A stretch of DNA of 64,000 nt from Cercis canadensis (GCA_003255065.1 QAOA01008661.1:186001-250000); one strand, 5' to 3'; positions 23,953 to 35,115 are shown, numbered from the stretch's first letter. Program-made: numbers and translations. The notes: generated by a model from the sequence alone, not told the origin.

Positions 23953-24118
23953 ACAAGGAGAACCAGACCTTAAGATCAACATTTGATCGCAGATACAGCA
24001 CATTACTAAATTCTGGGTCCTTAAGTATTGTGCGCCATTTCCCAGCCCCATGCTTAACAACTCCAGCTTTAAGGGCTGCTTCTTCTTCTGGTGTCCATTT
24101 CTGCTTTGGAGCACCCAT
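19376..24118 (-). CDS. TRB1: Telomere repeat-binding factor, single-Myb-histone (SMH/TRB) family
   Basis: Six exons in transcript order: 23969-24118, 23585-23799, 22776-22860, 21254-21337, 19761-20117 and 19376-19390, giving 301 residues, matching Arabidopsis TRB1 length. The domains in order are as follows. An N-terminal Myb repeat runs from [17 protein letters not shown] through [13 protein letters not shown] and [16 protein letters not shown] central histone H1/H5 globular domain spans about residues 123-190 ([20 protein letters not shown], then [20 protein letters not shown]). A C-terminal Ala/Glu-rich coiled coil holds repeated AEAEAA and [10 protein letters not shown] units. TRB proteins bind telobox DNA and double-stranded telomere repeats and recruit Polycomb and telomerase partners (family knowledge). 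The last exon carries only four codons (MIRA) plus stop, also the family ending. A 911-bp transposon and a poly-A gap lie in introns. The choice among TRB1, TRB2 and TRB3 is uncertain. Confidence 0.93.
20688..20720. repeat. Perfect 13-bp inverted repeat in a TRB intron
   Basis: AATCAGGCACTAA and its exact reverse complement TTAGTGCCTGATT flank a 7-base loop (CTTCGAC). It lies in the intron between the exons at 21254-21337 and 19761-20117. It could form a stable stem in DNA or pre-mRNA, but no function is apparent. Confidence 0.7.
21421..22331. mobile_element. Non-autonomous DNA transposon in a TRB intron
   Basis: The left end reads GGCCCGTTTGCTTT and the right end, reverse-complemented, GGCCTGTTTGCTTT: terminal inverted repeats of 14 bp with one mismatch. 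CTTGG lies on both sides (21416-21420 and 22332-22336), a possible 5-bp target duplication; if the repeat is extended to GGGCC the duplication shrinks to TTG. Subterminal regions are dense in GAAAAC/GTTTTC motifs on both strands. No transposase-like reading frame is visible. The GGGCCYGTTTG terminus is common in plant MITE-like elements, but the superfamily (PIF/Harbinger-like or hAT-like) is not decided by this sequence. Confidence 0.75.
23903..23949. repeat. Poly-A tract containing an assembly N
   Basis: A run of almost only A interrupted by the unknown base at 23910, inside the first TRB coding intron. Its true length is uncertain because homopolymers of this size are poorly assembled. Confidence 0.8.
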
Positions 24119-25294
24119 CAGGAACAGCAGAGAACTTATATCTCAGCTGCAAAAATATTTTCTACCAATTAGCAATCACCTAACAGTAAGAACATCGATT
24201 CAAATAATAATATGGATTGCATCAAACAGCCGCCCAGAGATAGAAAATCACAGTCAAACTCTAAAAAGTCTATGGTGATCAGACCAACCGTGAAGGTTGA
24301 ATTGAATAAAACATATATCTTTTTTCATCCCACATAAAGAAGAAAAAGGAAAAAAAACTAATTTTTAACATTGGAAGAAGAATTGGCATCCACTTTTTCT
24401 AACTTACAAAATGGACCAGAATGATATATGTAAAATTGCTTTCAAGCAGGCCATAGAAACAATGGCGGATCTATGTACAAGGATGTGGGCATTTTCCCCC
24501 ACAACATGAAATAATTTTCAATAGCTATATATATCATTTATCAAAGTTGCCCCACCAACGCCATAGCACCCAAGCTTTTCCTCAAATACCACTCGCAACG
24601 TGGGAGAGCAAATTGGGACTCTTGAGAGAAAGCAACGGGCAAGAAATAAAGGAGACAGAGGATTACCCAGATGTAAGGAGACAAAGGATTACCCACACAC
24701 TAAATCTGAAATTTCAATTCCTCTTTCTTGATCTGCTCCCTATCTCCCTGCTTAGGTCTCTCTGTTTCTATTCCCCTTGCTCTAGCTCTGCCTCCATCTT
24801 TATTTGATACTCTTTCACTCTAGCCTCTGTTGTTTCTCTCTATCGTTCTCTTTCTCTCCCCCCTCCGTTCTATTGAAAATTCTTGTGTACTCTTCCCTCT
24901 GTTCTTTCTCTCCCACCCTCCGTTCTCTTTCTCTATCGCTCTATTGCAGTAACTTTTTCTTTCTTGTTTCTTTTTTCCTTTTCATTTAATTATAATTTTA
25001 GATATATTTTATTTAATTTGTTGAGAAATTAATGATTAACTATAAAAAGATATTATTTTTAATGCCACATGTCTATAACTAGACGATTGGTTTAGACACA
25101 AAAGTATCTCTTTTGAGTCGGAGTTGATATTATTAAGGTATCGCTATCAATTTTTTCTTGCTCTTTGGAGCTTCTACTTTAATGGGTTGACTACTAATTA
25201 CCGAGTTTCTACCCTAGTGCCCGGGTTCACTTACCCGATTTAGGGCACATATCTAAAATTAAAATTATTTGTGACGGTTTGACTGAAAAATAAA

Positions 25295-25505
25295 ATGGGA
25301 ATTCTATGATACTATGTTATATTACATTAACGTCATAAGCATACGTAATTTTTATATTTTATTAAATATAAATATAATTTATTTTATTTTCTCAAATAAA
25401 TTTAAAAAGAGTTAACTTGTACACATATCATTTACATATTGACTAATTTTATGTAATATGACATACTACAAAATTACCAAAAGTATATAAAAAATCTCCA
25501 AAATA
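25295..25505 (+). repeat. AT-rich dispersed repeat, copy D
   Basis: The copy begins near GGGAATTCTATGATAC, shares the core AATTTTTATATTTTATTAAA and the downstream blocks GTTAACTTGTACACATATCA and TATGACATACTACA, and ends near AAAAATCTCC. It aligns block by block with copy A at 17262-17462, about 8 kb away, confirming a dispersed family rather than chance AT-richness. Confidence 0.6.
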
Positions 25506-26707
25506 AAATATTTGGGAAATTAGGAAAGTTGACTTTTTATATAAAGATCTCTTTTTTTTTTAATTTTTAGGTCTACTTCTGATATTTGGATTAGTAATTA
25601 TTTCAACAATATTTCTTTGACATTCACATTAGTAATCGTAATTTTTTTTTATGTGACATTAGTAATAATAATTTTAATTGGGTCTCATATTAACATGGTC
25701 CTCAAAGCTTTGTGATTCTATGCTCAAAGTTAAAATCATAACTAACATACTAAATTTTTTTAACTAAACCTATTAAAATCCTATATAATCCCACTAAAAT
25801 GATCCCTCAAATTAAATATGCAAAAACTATCATTTTCCTATTTTGATATAGAATGTATAATTCTCTTCAAAGTATCTTGCCTAAGATTTAAGAGCATTTT
25901 TACAAAAATATACAAATTTAACAAAACATATCATATTCCAATATACGATTATGAAAATTTTCATACTCATATGTTTATCCACATTATATTAATAGTGGCA
26001 TAAAAATAATTTTTCACAGTTATGAAAATATGTGTTCACAAATTACTTCTAAAAGTAGTTGATTAATGATTATTTTATATTAAGGCCAAAGACATTAGTA
26101 GAACATAATAAATCTATATTGATGACTCCCGAAATAATAAAGATCTTCTGTTTTGTTTCTAAGATTTAAATATTACATACTTTGTTCCCTTATTTTAAGT
26201 TTTAATATAACATAAATCCTCGAGATTTTATGTTAAAAATTAGAATATAGAGAGATTCATATGTTTTTTTTTCTTTTTTCGTAATAATAAATATTGTGAA
26301 AAAAAAGAAAAAAGACACACACACTCTATTTGTTCAAGATTTACGTTTTAAGTTATCCCTAAAGCTTTTGGTGGTGTTAAATATTGGGTTTTATTTACTA
26401 CGCTACACCTATGTCGTGTGAATTATAAGACTAAATAGCCTATTATATTAAGTATGTGCTGTGAATCTTTTAAGGTGCCAACCTTAGGGAAGTCTAAAAC
26501 TTATTCTTGAATAGTTTCAAATTTTCTGTAGTTTGACGTTCGATCTTCAATTTTATGAATACTGTTTAAGACAAACTGTGGTTCCTGTCTCCTTAGAGCT
26601 CAAGGACACAAGTGACAAATATGCCAGACTATAGAACAGATATGTTCAAGTAAGGTCATAATTATCAATATTTTGTAAAATAAACATTATTTTCAACACG
26701 ATATTCT

Positions 26708-26708
<1 letters not shown>

Positions 26709-26745
<37 letters not shown>

Positions 26746-26758
26746 NTTTTTTTTTTTT
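26709..26758. repeat. Poly-T tract containing an assembly N
   Basis: Almost 50 consecutive T with one unknown base at 26746. The real length is unknown. It could be the poly-A tail of a minus-strand retroelement, but I see no recognisable element body on its right side. Confidence 0.7.
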
Positions 26759-28118
26759 GGAGGTCGAGGGTGGAGGGGGATTCATGAAATATGTTTTCAA
26801 AACACCAAACTGTATTATCGAAGGATGGTCAATTCCAGGTGTATCTCTTTTTCCCCTACTATTAATCTGCCTCCAGCGACGATTTTAGCTTCGGCGGCTA
26901 TCGGCTAAGTGTGTGTCCGCCAACCCCCATCAATTTTAAGAATAAACGAATTGTTGCTTCTCGGAAAATTGGCTCGCAATGAGCAAAATCCACCACCAGC
27001 CAAAATCCCAAACAGACCCTTTAAATGCTTCTTCGCTGGAATTGGGCTAATTGATTTAAATTAATACAATTTTGCAAATTAATTCCATTAAATAGATACT
27101 TTTTAAAATTAATAGTTTTAATTATTTTAATATTTAACAAATTGACAAAAATGAGCATGCTAAAAAAGAGATAGTAACCCAATGAAACACAATATCTCTC
27201 ATTTAACGTGTCTCATTTTTTATAAAAAAAATGAATTACAATCTCTCACATTATTTGAGAACATGTAATATAACGTTTCTCTCTCGTGCGTGTTACATAA
27301 TAAAATAATGTGTTCAATTTTTTATTTGTAAAATATTTAAATATTTAAAATTGCTCATATTACATAAATAATTTAAAAACTGCTCTTTTTGCGTCAATTT
27401 GCCGTGGAATTGACTTATGATTATTTTTTGTCTTTTGGGAGGGGGTTGGCAGATAGAACTTTAGAACCAGATTTGAAATGATTATTACAGAAGACAGATA
27501 AGCAAGCACACCTTTATGCACTATACCAGAATGACCAGAAGGGCCCGCATTTAGATATTTGCGGATTGCGGCATTGCTGAGCAATGAGGAAAGAAGCTAA
27601 GGAATCTGCTTGGCAGGATTTGGCCCAAGAAAGCAATACGTACGATACGATGGAATACCTTGTTTCATTTTCTTATACCAGATAAAAAAAAAAAAATACT
27701 TGTTTCATTTTGATACTTTTGGGGACACTACTAGCAAACAAATGAAAACAATGATAGGCTCGCAAAGCACATTTAAGAATAAAGGGTCATACAGATCATA
27801 GATGAAACGAAATTGCACGAGTTGCCAAACCATTTCCTGCACTAGAGATTTGTCAGCAGTCATATGCTAATTACTCATAAAACAGTATAATTACTACGCA
27901 CAAATGCATCAAACACAAACAAACAAAGCAGAGAGGAGCAGCAACTGGGATGTGAGTATGTCACAAACATTGAGAGAAATAGTTTCATATTATTTATAAA
28001 AATAAACAGTCAATAAAGGGGGAAAAAAAAAAACCAAAAGCTAAAAATAAACAATGTTCTGTGTGTTAAATGTTCAAACACACTTGAATCCATTTTGTCC
28101 AGTCTACCAGTATTCTTC

Positions 28119-29046
28119 TTAGAAGCACGCATCCAACAGGCAGCAACAGCACAGAGCAGCCAAACTGCAGAAATTCAAAATCTTTAGGTCATTAGAACCA
28201 ATACAAATCTCATTATGCCCATGTCTACCAGACAATGAGAATGAATTTCTAAAGAGTTTTGTAATCTCATTATTAATAACCAACAAAAATTTCAAGCTTC
28301 ACCTCACGGTTTTAAAAAAGATTAATAAGGAAAAATTATAGGACTGAAATGACGAAAACGTCCTCGACCAAAAGACGGCACAGAGCAAAGAGAAAACGTA
28401 ATGGTCTATCCACTTCGAACGCCGTGCTTAACGGAGACTCGAAGGAAAGAAAAATCTCATTAACCGCCTTACGCGTCAAGCGCACTACAGCTTATGGTGC
28501 GCACCAGCGCCGGCGACTGAGTCAACTCGATGTCAACGCATCAGATCGCATCGGATCTGAGTCGCCAGATCCAGATTCACCGATTCAAATTTCAGAAAGA
28601 GATAGTGAGAGAGAGAACATACCAGCCTTCCAAGCAACCTGGACCTGATGATTGTTGTTGCCGTTGAGGAGGAGGAGGCTGCGCGAACTGAGGCGCGTAG
28701 GGTGGAGGATATCCCTGGGCAGGATACTGGGGCGGAGGATATCCTCCTTGTGGATATCCCTGCGGTGGATATCCCGGTGGTGGATATCCCTGCTGAGCGT
28801 CCTTTGGATACCCCTCCGGTGGATAACCTATTCAGTATTCACATAAACAAAACCACAATCACCAACTCCATTCCCCAAAAAATTTCAAACCAAACCCTAA
28901 GATCCAAGCATAACAGATCCAACAAAATCAAACTATATGAATTGGTAAAACGAAAAGAAAAAAGGAAAAATGGAGAAGATGATCGGCGGCGAACCTTGCG
29001 GTGGCGGAACTCCGACCGGAGGTTGTTGCTGGTTGTAATAACTCAT
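28119..29046 (-). CDS. CYSTM: Cysteine-rich transmembrane (CYSTM/WIH-type) protein
   Basis: Three exons in transcript order, 28995-29046, 28623-28827 and 28119-28164, encode 100 residues. The protein starts MSYYNQQQPPVGVPPPQGYP, continues with tandem GYPP-type repeats (YPPEGYPKD, GYPPPGYPPQGYPQGGYPP), a Gln-rich stretch, and ends CLEGCLAALCCCCLLDACF. That ending is the hallmark CYSTM module: a hydrophobic, cysteine-packed C-terminal segment that inserts in membranes. CYSTM proteins are small stress-associated membrane proteins that can form dimers; the WIH members were described in megasporogenesis (family knowledge). A TATA box lies about 75 bp upstream of the start and a palindromic ACGT element about 250 bp upstream. 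Long frames on the plus strand across this locus are antisense shadows of the GYPP repeats. Confidence 0.95.
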
Positions 29047-29117
29047 GTCCTTCTTGGGTTAATTCTGAATAGAGAAGGTCGTGTTTGTTTTTATGCAAAT
29101 GGATATTAAGCAACTAT

Positions 29118-29125
29118 TTATTTAT
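29118..29125 (-). promoter_or_regulatory. Candidate TATA box of the CYSTM gene
   Basis: On the minus strand TATAAATA (continuing AATAG) lies 72 bp before the CYSTM start codon, implying a short leader of about 40-50 nt. The position and sequence are typical of a plant core promoter. Confidence 0.6.
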
Positions 29126-29289
29126 AAGGGGAGAGGGGGGTTTGAAGATGAATTGGAGAGGGGAGAGGGTAGAGGTTGTATTGTAACCAAGGAGAGGTTT
29201 TGTTTTTTCTTGGTGGAGTGGGGATGAAACTGGCTCTGGATATTTTAGCTCTAATTGGATGGATTCTGTATGAGCCCTCTAGATCATGA

Positions 29290-29307
29290 CACGTCATATA
29301 TGACGTG
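29290..29307. promoter_or_regulatory. Perfect 18-bp palindrome with two TGACGTG cores
   Basis: CACGTCATATATGACGTG is its own reverse complement and holds two TGACGTG half-sites facing outward. ACGT cores of this type are bound by plant bZIP factors of the ABF and TGA groups. The site lies about 170 bp upstream of the TATA box of the CYSTM gene. Binding is inference. Confidence 0.45.
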
Positions 29308-31746
29308 AGATGAACGACCACGATGAAGCTTCTTTTCTACTAATATAATATTTATTTTTTCGATAATGATGCTAGGTGGGGCTGTGGGGGGTTTTCACTC
29401 TAATCGAGGTGCTTTCTGTTGTGGTGTTTGGGTGGGTAAGGTAAAATGCTTACCGTGTTGATTACGCGTATATTTTATGTAACTTAACTACGTTCTGTTC
29501 TTCGAAACTGGACACTGCAGAGAGTACACCAACCAGAAAAAATGCAATCCCGTCTCGCTCTCACTTTGCAGACATAATATAATCCAATTTTACCACCAAA
29601 ATTGATTTTTTTCTTTTTATAGAAGAAGAATTTAAACACCAGTACTAATACCCCTTAAAAAAACACCAATACTTAATAGTAATACTGACAACTCCAAAAT
29701 TAGTTCTTTGCAACACAAATAGAATGTATTTATGGTTGAGAGATTGAGAGATTTTACAAGTAAATCAGGTGTCTCTTATCCATGTATTGCGTGAAGCAAA
29801 TCAAGTTACTGATTTTTTAGTAAAGTATGAAACTAAAAGGCAAATTAAATGAGAGGTGATTCAACATTCCTTTTTAGAAATTTCTCATATGTTATTAACA
29901 AATAATTTATTTATGATTTTAGTTTTTTCTTTCTTTTCTTTGTAATACCAACAACAAAAAAAGAGAAATTTTACAACATATAAAAATTGGTAAAATTTGA
30001 TGGATACGATTCTTTCAAAAAAAAAAAGGATAACAATTTTGTTTACACAATTAATAAAAAAAAAATAAAAGGATGCTGATTAGAGTGAAAATTATAAATT
30101 AAAAGTTTAATTTTTGGCTCAATAAAATATATGTAATTTGAGTCAAAATTTAAAATGTTGCAAATCATTTGTTTAAGCAATGTGCCTCTCTTTTATGATC
30201 TCACTCAATAAAAAAATTATTTGGTCTAGTGATTTGATATTATGGGTTAATAAAATTAAATTCGAAATTTTGTATTATCATTTAGAAAAATGGTCACAAC
30301 TCCTACCTTCCTCAGATAAGACATTAATTGTCTTTGGTTGACTTCTTCTTCAAATCCATTATGATGATATTATTGACCAAAATCACTAAAATTTATTTGA
30401 CTCTTGACCAAAGCTTGGTGGACAATGAAGCTAGTTGTCTTGTTTTTTAGCAAAGTTTTGATATCAAAGCCAACTTGTACTATGTAAATGAGGGTTGTCA
30501 ACAGTTGAACTGTGTAACGTTTTATAAACAAAAATCAATTTTGAATTTTACAAAGGGCCGCAACTAAACTATGGTATTTATGCTGAAAATACCAAGATAC
30601 AGCTAGTATGTGAAATGCAAAGCAGGTTTAATTACTTGATTGATGTGTTTCATAGTTTGGTAGGGCATAAAAGCATGTGCATATCAAGTTGGCTGTCATG
30701 GTTGTGTCCACGTGTAAAACTTACAAATTTTGTTGTGATTATTGAAACTTGTATTATTGGATAAATTACATTACATGTGATGTGATGTCACTAAAAGAAA
30801 CGACAGGTATGGGGGAGCAAGGATGACGAGGATCGCATATTTGAAAAGTACCATGGCTGCATTCTCTAGAAATTAGAGAATATTACGGGAACAACCATTT
30901 GATTCTTCTGTGTGCCTTTTTACACGGCAATGCACAGTTATTCTAATATTTTCAAAGTTAAAAGAAAAGGAAACAGCTGGAAAATCATATAAAACCAAGC
31001 ACATAGTGGTTGTTGTATCAATGTCATCTTAGTTCAATTTATAGGGAATGTCGTCTAAGACAAGAGTAGGATCAAATATGTTGCTCTTGCCTTGGAAAAA
31101 TGGTCAATTTTTCAGGCATTAGTATCCCAATTTTTATTTTTATTTTGTTATATTTGGAATCTATCAGAGAATCAAGGTAAAAACAATTTGTCCTACCTAA
31201 TCATTTAACGTTGTAAGATCATGGAGACAAGCGCTTGACCTTCCAAACAACATGCTTACAGTTACCTTTGACGTGACACTAATAAAACATAAACAGAGCT
31301 CGCTAAAAGAGATTAAATTTGTCTATAATATCCACCTTTTTCTTTTTTCTTTTTTGCTGTACTTTGCACATGGGAGTACAAATCAGAGAACCATGAAAGC
31401 ATCTTAAGAATGAGTTATTATATATTCCTTTTGTTTTCCTTCTTTCTATGTATTTTCAAAGTACGTGACATTCAAAAGGACAATATTTCTTAATTTAAAG
31501 AATTTTAATTTAGTTCAAGTTAACAAAAATATATTAATTCTTGAGTGTTTTGGAATCTCTTTTGTGTTGTAATTAATTGTGATCAATTTGTTATACCAAG
31601 TGAGTGTGAACAAAATTAAAAATAATTTTCATTGACTTACACCTAATTAAAAAATTATTCCATCTCCTATTAGGTGGTCTATTGTTAAACACTTGTTCAT
31701 TTTTTTTTTTTTGGTTCCATTTAATGTTATACAACTGAGAATAATC
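29308..31746. other. Intergenic DNA left of the LINE remnant
   Basis: AT-rich with poly-A and poly-T runs and no supportable coding region. Four TTGACY motifs (W-box type) cluster at 30338-30408. Confidence 0.5.
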
Positions 31747-31980
31747 TATCTCTAAACACTCTTTTTTTTTTTTTTTTTGTTAAAATTTGAATTTATTCTA
31801 AATTAATCAAAGTTACTTACAACCACAAACAAACAAACCCTCATGCTGAAACCCAAGATAGTCAATCAATGAGGATTCTTCAAAAACACAAGAACTTACG
31901 AGCCTAGGGAGCGTTCTCCCCATGGCATTAAAATAAATTACATTCCTAATAAAAGAGGATGGGGAAGCAAATGTTTCATG

Positions 31981-32321
31981 CTAGCCATTCAAACTGTGCA
32001 CCGCTTTAGACATAGCATATGCACCTCCATTAACTTCCCTAAACACATGTTTCACATTAAAATGGGAAATCTCCTGCAATAGTTCCATGCATTGTTCAAC
32101 TAGTGGATCAAAGTGATGGTTAGAACTGTAAGCATCCCTTAAAATATTGTTAACAAACTTAGAATCAACTTTAATATAAAGTTTTGTGATTCTCAACTGA
32201 ATTGCAAGACTAATAATGCCTTCCAATACCGTCCACAGTTCTATTAGATTTGGAGAACCAAATCTTACTTTTTTTGAAAACCCCAAAACCCATTTTTCTT
32301 TATGATTCTTAATAATACTCT
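31981..32321 (-). pseudogene. RNase H-like (RVT_3 type) domain remnant
   Basis: On the minus strand the frame reads SIIKNHKEKWVLGFSK, then NLIELWTVLEGI, LYIKVDSKFV and VKHVFREVNGGAYAMSKAV. This is the order of the RNase H-like domain of plant LINE-type elements. The second and third acidic positions are kept (E in IELW, D in KVDSK), but the usual final Asp in the RE-N-x-x-AD motif is replaced (GGAYAMS). The N-terminal part with the first catalytic Asp is absent because the LINE is truncated and another element is inserted at 32322. It is not functional. Confidence 0.8.
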
Positions 32322-32897
32322 GGCTCATTGACTTTAATATTACAATTTGACAATAAATTTATACATTTATCACAATTTTTAACTTAATTACTTAAATATT
32401 ATAATTTTTTTTTAAAAAAAAACTTATGCAATATGGGGTCCACTAAACGTGTCAACTGCCAACTGACGTGTCTCCATCAGACACGCCAACTGGAAGCTGA
32501 CTTGTCCACAAGAACTTCCTTTGAGTAGATGATCTTGAAGCTTGGTTGTAAGGGATTGTGGGGTATGAAGAGTGCTGGGGCAGCTGAGTTGGATGCTTTT
32601 TATCCCATCAGACCAGAATGCCAAGATGATGTTGCAAAGACTCGTTTTAAACCAAGGGTGCGGTTTCTATTTATTTGTATTCGTATTATGTTGTTTATGA
32701 CCCATTAATTTTATTAGAGCTTGGAAAGCAAGTGAACACGCTAGCTAGCAGTTGATGTGTCTAGTAGGCCCCACATTGCAAAAAAAAAAAAATTAGTTTT
32801 TAATTTTTTTAAAATTATAATATTTATTTAATTAAATTAAAAAGTGTGATAGATATATAAATTTATTGCCAAATTATAATATTCAGGTCAATGAACC
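32322..32897. mobile_element. Mutator-like inverted-repeat element nested in the LINE
   Basis: The ends are long inverted repeats. The left reads GGCTCATTGACTTTAATATT and the right, reverse-complemented, GGTTCATTGACCTGAATATT. Similarity continues for about 150 bp, including a shared TGGGGTCCACTA/TGGGGCCTACTA block. The flanks TAATACTCT (32313-32321) and TAATACCTCT (32898-32907) form a 9-10 bp target duplication with one insertion. Long inverted repeats with a 9-bp duplication are typical of Mutator-like elements. No transposase is encoded. A related element lies near 51375-51795. Confidence 0.75.
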
Positions 32898-32940
32898 TAA
32901 TACCTCTACCTCAAAAGGCCTGAGTTATCTCTAAACACTC

Positions 32941-33566
32941 GTTTATTAAATAACAATTGTTTAAAAGAAACTAAAAATGAAAAGAGAAAGTAACTATGGA
33001 CTCACTAGTGCACGAACAATGACCGCAATGGACATCAAAGACAGTTTAATTACTTAATTTTCTTTCTTTGAGCTGCCATATATTTTTTTCAGCAAAAAAA
33101 AAAAAAAAAGGTTCTGTGTTACCTGTGAAATCATAGTGCATTTAGATTAGATTTCAATGGATGAAATTGATATTAGGCAGGCCAAAAAAATAAAGAATGG
33201 CCGAAATATGAGACAATCACACCATGTTCAACCGTTCATTTTCAGGCCCAATGACTTCAAATTAGTTTATACTCCAGCCCTTAAATAATTGGGTCCTTGA
33301 CTATTTTAATTAGGTGCAAAATTGGAAGAAGCTGTTTGAATCTGCGGTTATAAACTTATGTCACGTGTGCACTTTTCATCAGCTTTATTTAATTTTGGAC
33401 CTAATTAAAAATTAAAATTATTTAAAGATCTGATTGATCGGATTGATGATACGAAACTCAAAAAATAGTGTTTAAATCTATGTAGTATGGTGCGGATACG
33501 AATACAAATTATGGGTAAGACATTTTTCAAAAAATAGAAGTATGTCGGTATGCCACGTCTCTCTCT

Positions 33567-33615
<49 letters not shown>

Positions 33616-34696
33616 AAAAAAATTTAAATTTTTTCAAATATTAAATATATCAACCATTAATTCTTAATAAATAAATAACAAGTTAACAACTAATAAATAT
33701 TAACTCAAAATAGAAATCATCAATCAAAATTAAACTCCTAATACTATTAAAAGTGGTCATAAATTGTAGATGTCCAATAAAAAAAAACCTAACTTTTAGT
33801 CAGCCCATGTAGATGGGCCTTATAACTCAAAAGACCTGAAGCAAAAACAGCATCATTTCGGGAGGTCTGAATTTACCTCTCAAGCAAAACGGCATCGTTT
33901 CACTTAAGTGAAATCCAACCTCCTAAAAATGATGTCATTTCAGTTCAACTGTGTGTTTTGGTGCATTTTTTCTTTCACAAAACCTAGCATTTCAAAACGG
34001 AAAAAAATAATAATAATAATTCGCGTTTCATGAGAAGGTGACATGTTTCGCTTTTCGCTCCTGTACCCGAAACGGGTACATTGCCAAAACTGGCGTTTCG
34101 ATGCAACAGAGGTTCAAACCAATAGTATAATTTAGCCTTCACATAAAAAAAAAAAAAAATGTATACTTTAGCCTTTCTTAAACTATTGATATTTCTATTT
34201 TAAAAATGGTGTAGATGATGTAAGAATATCTAATTTGTATATGATCCAAAGTTGATTTAATTTAAGTTTTGGTAAACCAATTAAACTTAAATATTATCAT
34301 GTGTTACCATGAAACCAAAAAATACTGAACATATTTATTAGCCAAAGCACACACAAAAAAAACCCTCCAATATTACAAAGGATAAGAGTCTCCCACCATC
34401 TAAGCTCATCCTTAAAGACTTTAAAGCATTGCTTGCTCTCAATTAATATAACATAATATATTTTAAACCTAGATTATAACTAAAAATATCAAAAAAAATA
34501 TAACATAAAGCGTACGAATATGATCCAAACGGAAGAAAATTTGATGCAATCCTTGATATGTAAAATTAATTCCCCCCAGACTCTGCACTCTGAATCCAAA
34601 TCATTGGCAAAGCCGAATATCACTGGGATCACATTCATACCATGTTTTATTTCTTTCTTTCTTTCTTTCTTCCTAAGAATATTCATTTTATTTAAA
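32941..34696. other. Intergenic DNA between two transposon remnants
   Basis: No coding region is supported. It contains a compound microsatellite (33559-33612) and three regularly spaced degenerate copies of a near-palindromic motif (33845-33940). Confidence 0.5.
33559..33612. repeat. Compound CT/CA/TA microsatellite
   Basis: A short CT run is followed by a CA run and then about 17 TA units. This is a typical hypervariable plant microsatellite. Confidence 0.9.
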
Positions 34697-35115
34697 GGTG
34701 AGCACTATGTTACCACTCCCTCTTAGGGAGTGATAGCGCTACATCTTCCTCAATTTGGTGGGTTTAGTGAGACTCACCCAATAATTTTGGTGTCATTACA
34801 AAGATATAAAAAAAAATGAGTTATTTAGTATGTGAAAGAATATATAGTTCCTTATAAAATGTAATAACGACACAATATAAGAAAGCGTGTCATGAAACAA
34901 CTTTTCAAGTTTATCTTTTGACACATTTTTTTATATCTTATCGTTCTTATATTTTATAAGAAACTATGTGTTATGACACATATTGGGTGACTCAATTTTT
35001 TGATATCTTCGCAATAGTACCAAAATTACACGATAAATCTCACTGAATCTCATCTAATTAAAAATGGATATAACGCTATCACCTCCTATAAGAAGATGGT
35101 AGTATAACCCTCACC
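34697..35115. mobile_element. Palindromic Mutator-like MITE with 9-bp target duplication
   Basis: The 9-bp sequence TTATTTAAA flanks the element exactly (34688-34696 and 35116-35124). The left arm starts GGTGAGCACTATGTTACCAC and the reverse complement of the right arm starts GGTGAGGGTTATACTACCAT. The two arms stay alignable almost to the centre (about 34908), e.g. AAGAAAGCGTGTCATGAAAC on the left is matched on the right. The 419-bp element is therefore essentially one long imperfect hairpin. A 9-bp duplication with long inverted repeats fits a Mutator-type MITE. It has no coding capacity. Confidence 0.88.

Larger units (their letters stand above)
24119..28118. other. TRB upstream region and AT-rich intergenic DNA
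   Basis: A probable 5'-leader splice acceptor (minus strand TTTTTGCAG next to 24154) suggests a non-coding first exon of TRB further right. C/T-rich sequence at 24700-24960 may be its leader on the other strand. A further copy of the AT-rich dispersed repeat lies at 25295-25505 and a poly-T tract with an N at 26709-26758. No coding region is supported in this 4 kb. Confidence 0.45.
31747..32940 (-). mobile_element. 5'-truncated LINE retrotransposon, split by another element
   Basis: The 15-bp sequence TATCTCTAAACACTC occurs at 31747-31761 and again at 32926-32940, forming a perfect target-site duplication. Directly after the left copy is a poly-T run (31762-31779), i.e. the poly-A tail of a minus-strand insertion. 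The body then contains an RNase H-like reading frame (31981-32321), the usual 3'-terminal domain of plant L1-type LINEs. The insert is only about 590 bp once the nested element at 32322-32897 is removed, so it is strongly 5'-truncated and dead. Confidence 0.85.

Noticed and set aside
24455-24600. Possible transposon terminus (ATGGCGGATCTATGTACAAG)
   Set aside because: The start resembles plant repeat ends, but no matching inverted end or target duplication was found nearby.
28349-29109. Two long plus-strand frames (99 and 153 codons)
   Set aside because: They are antisense to the CYSTM gene; the repeated Asp/Ile/Pro pattern is just the complement of its GYPP repeats.
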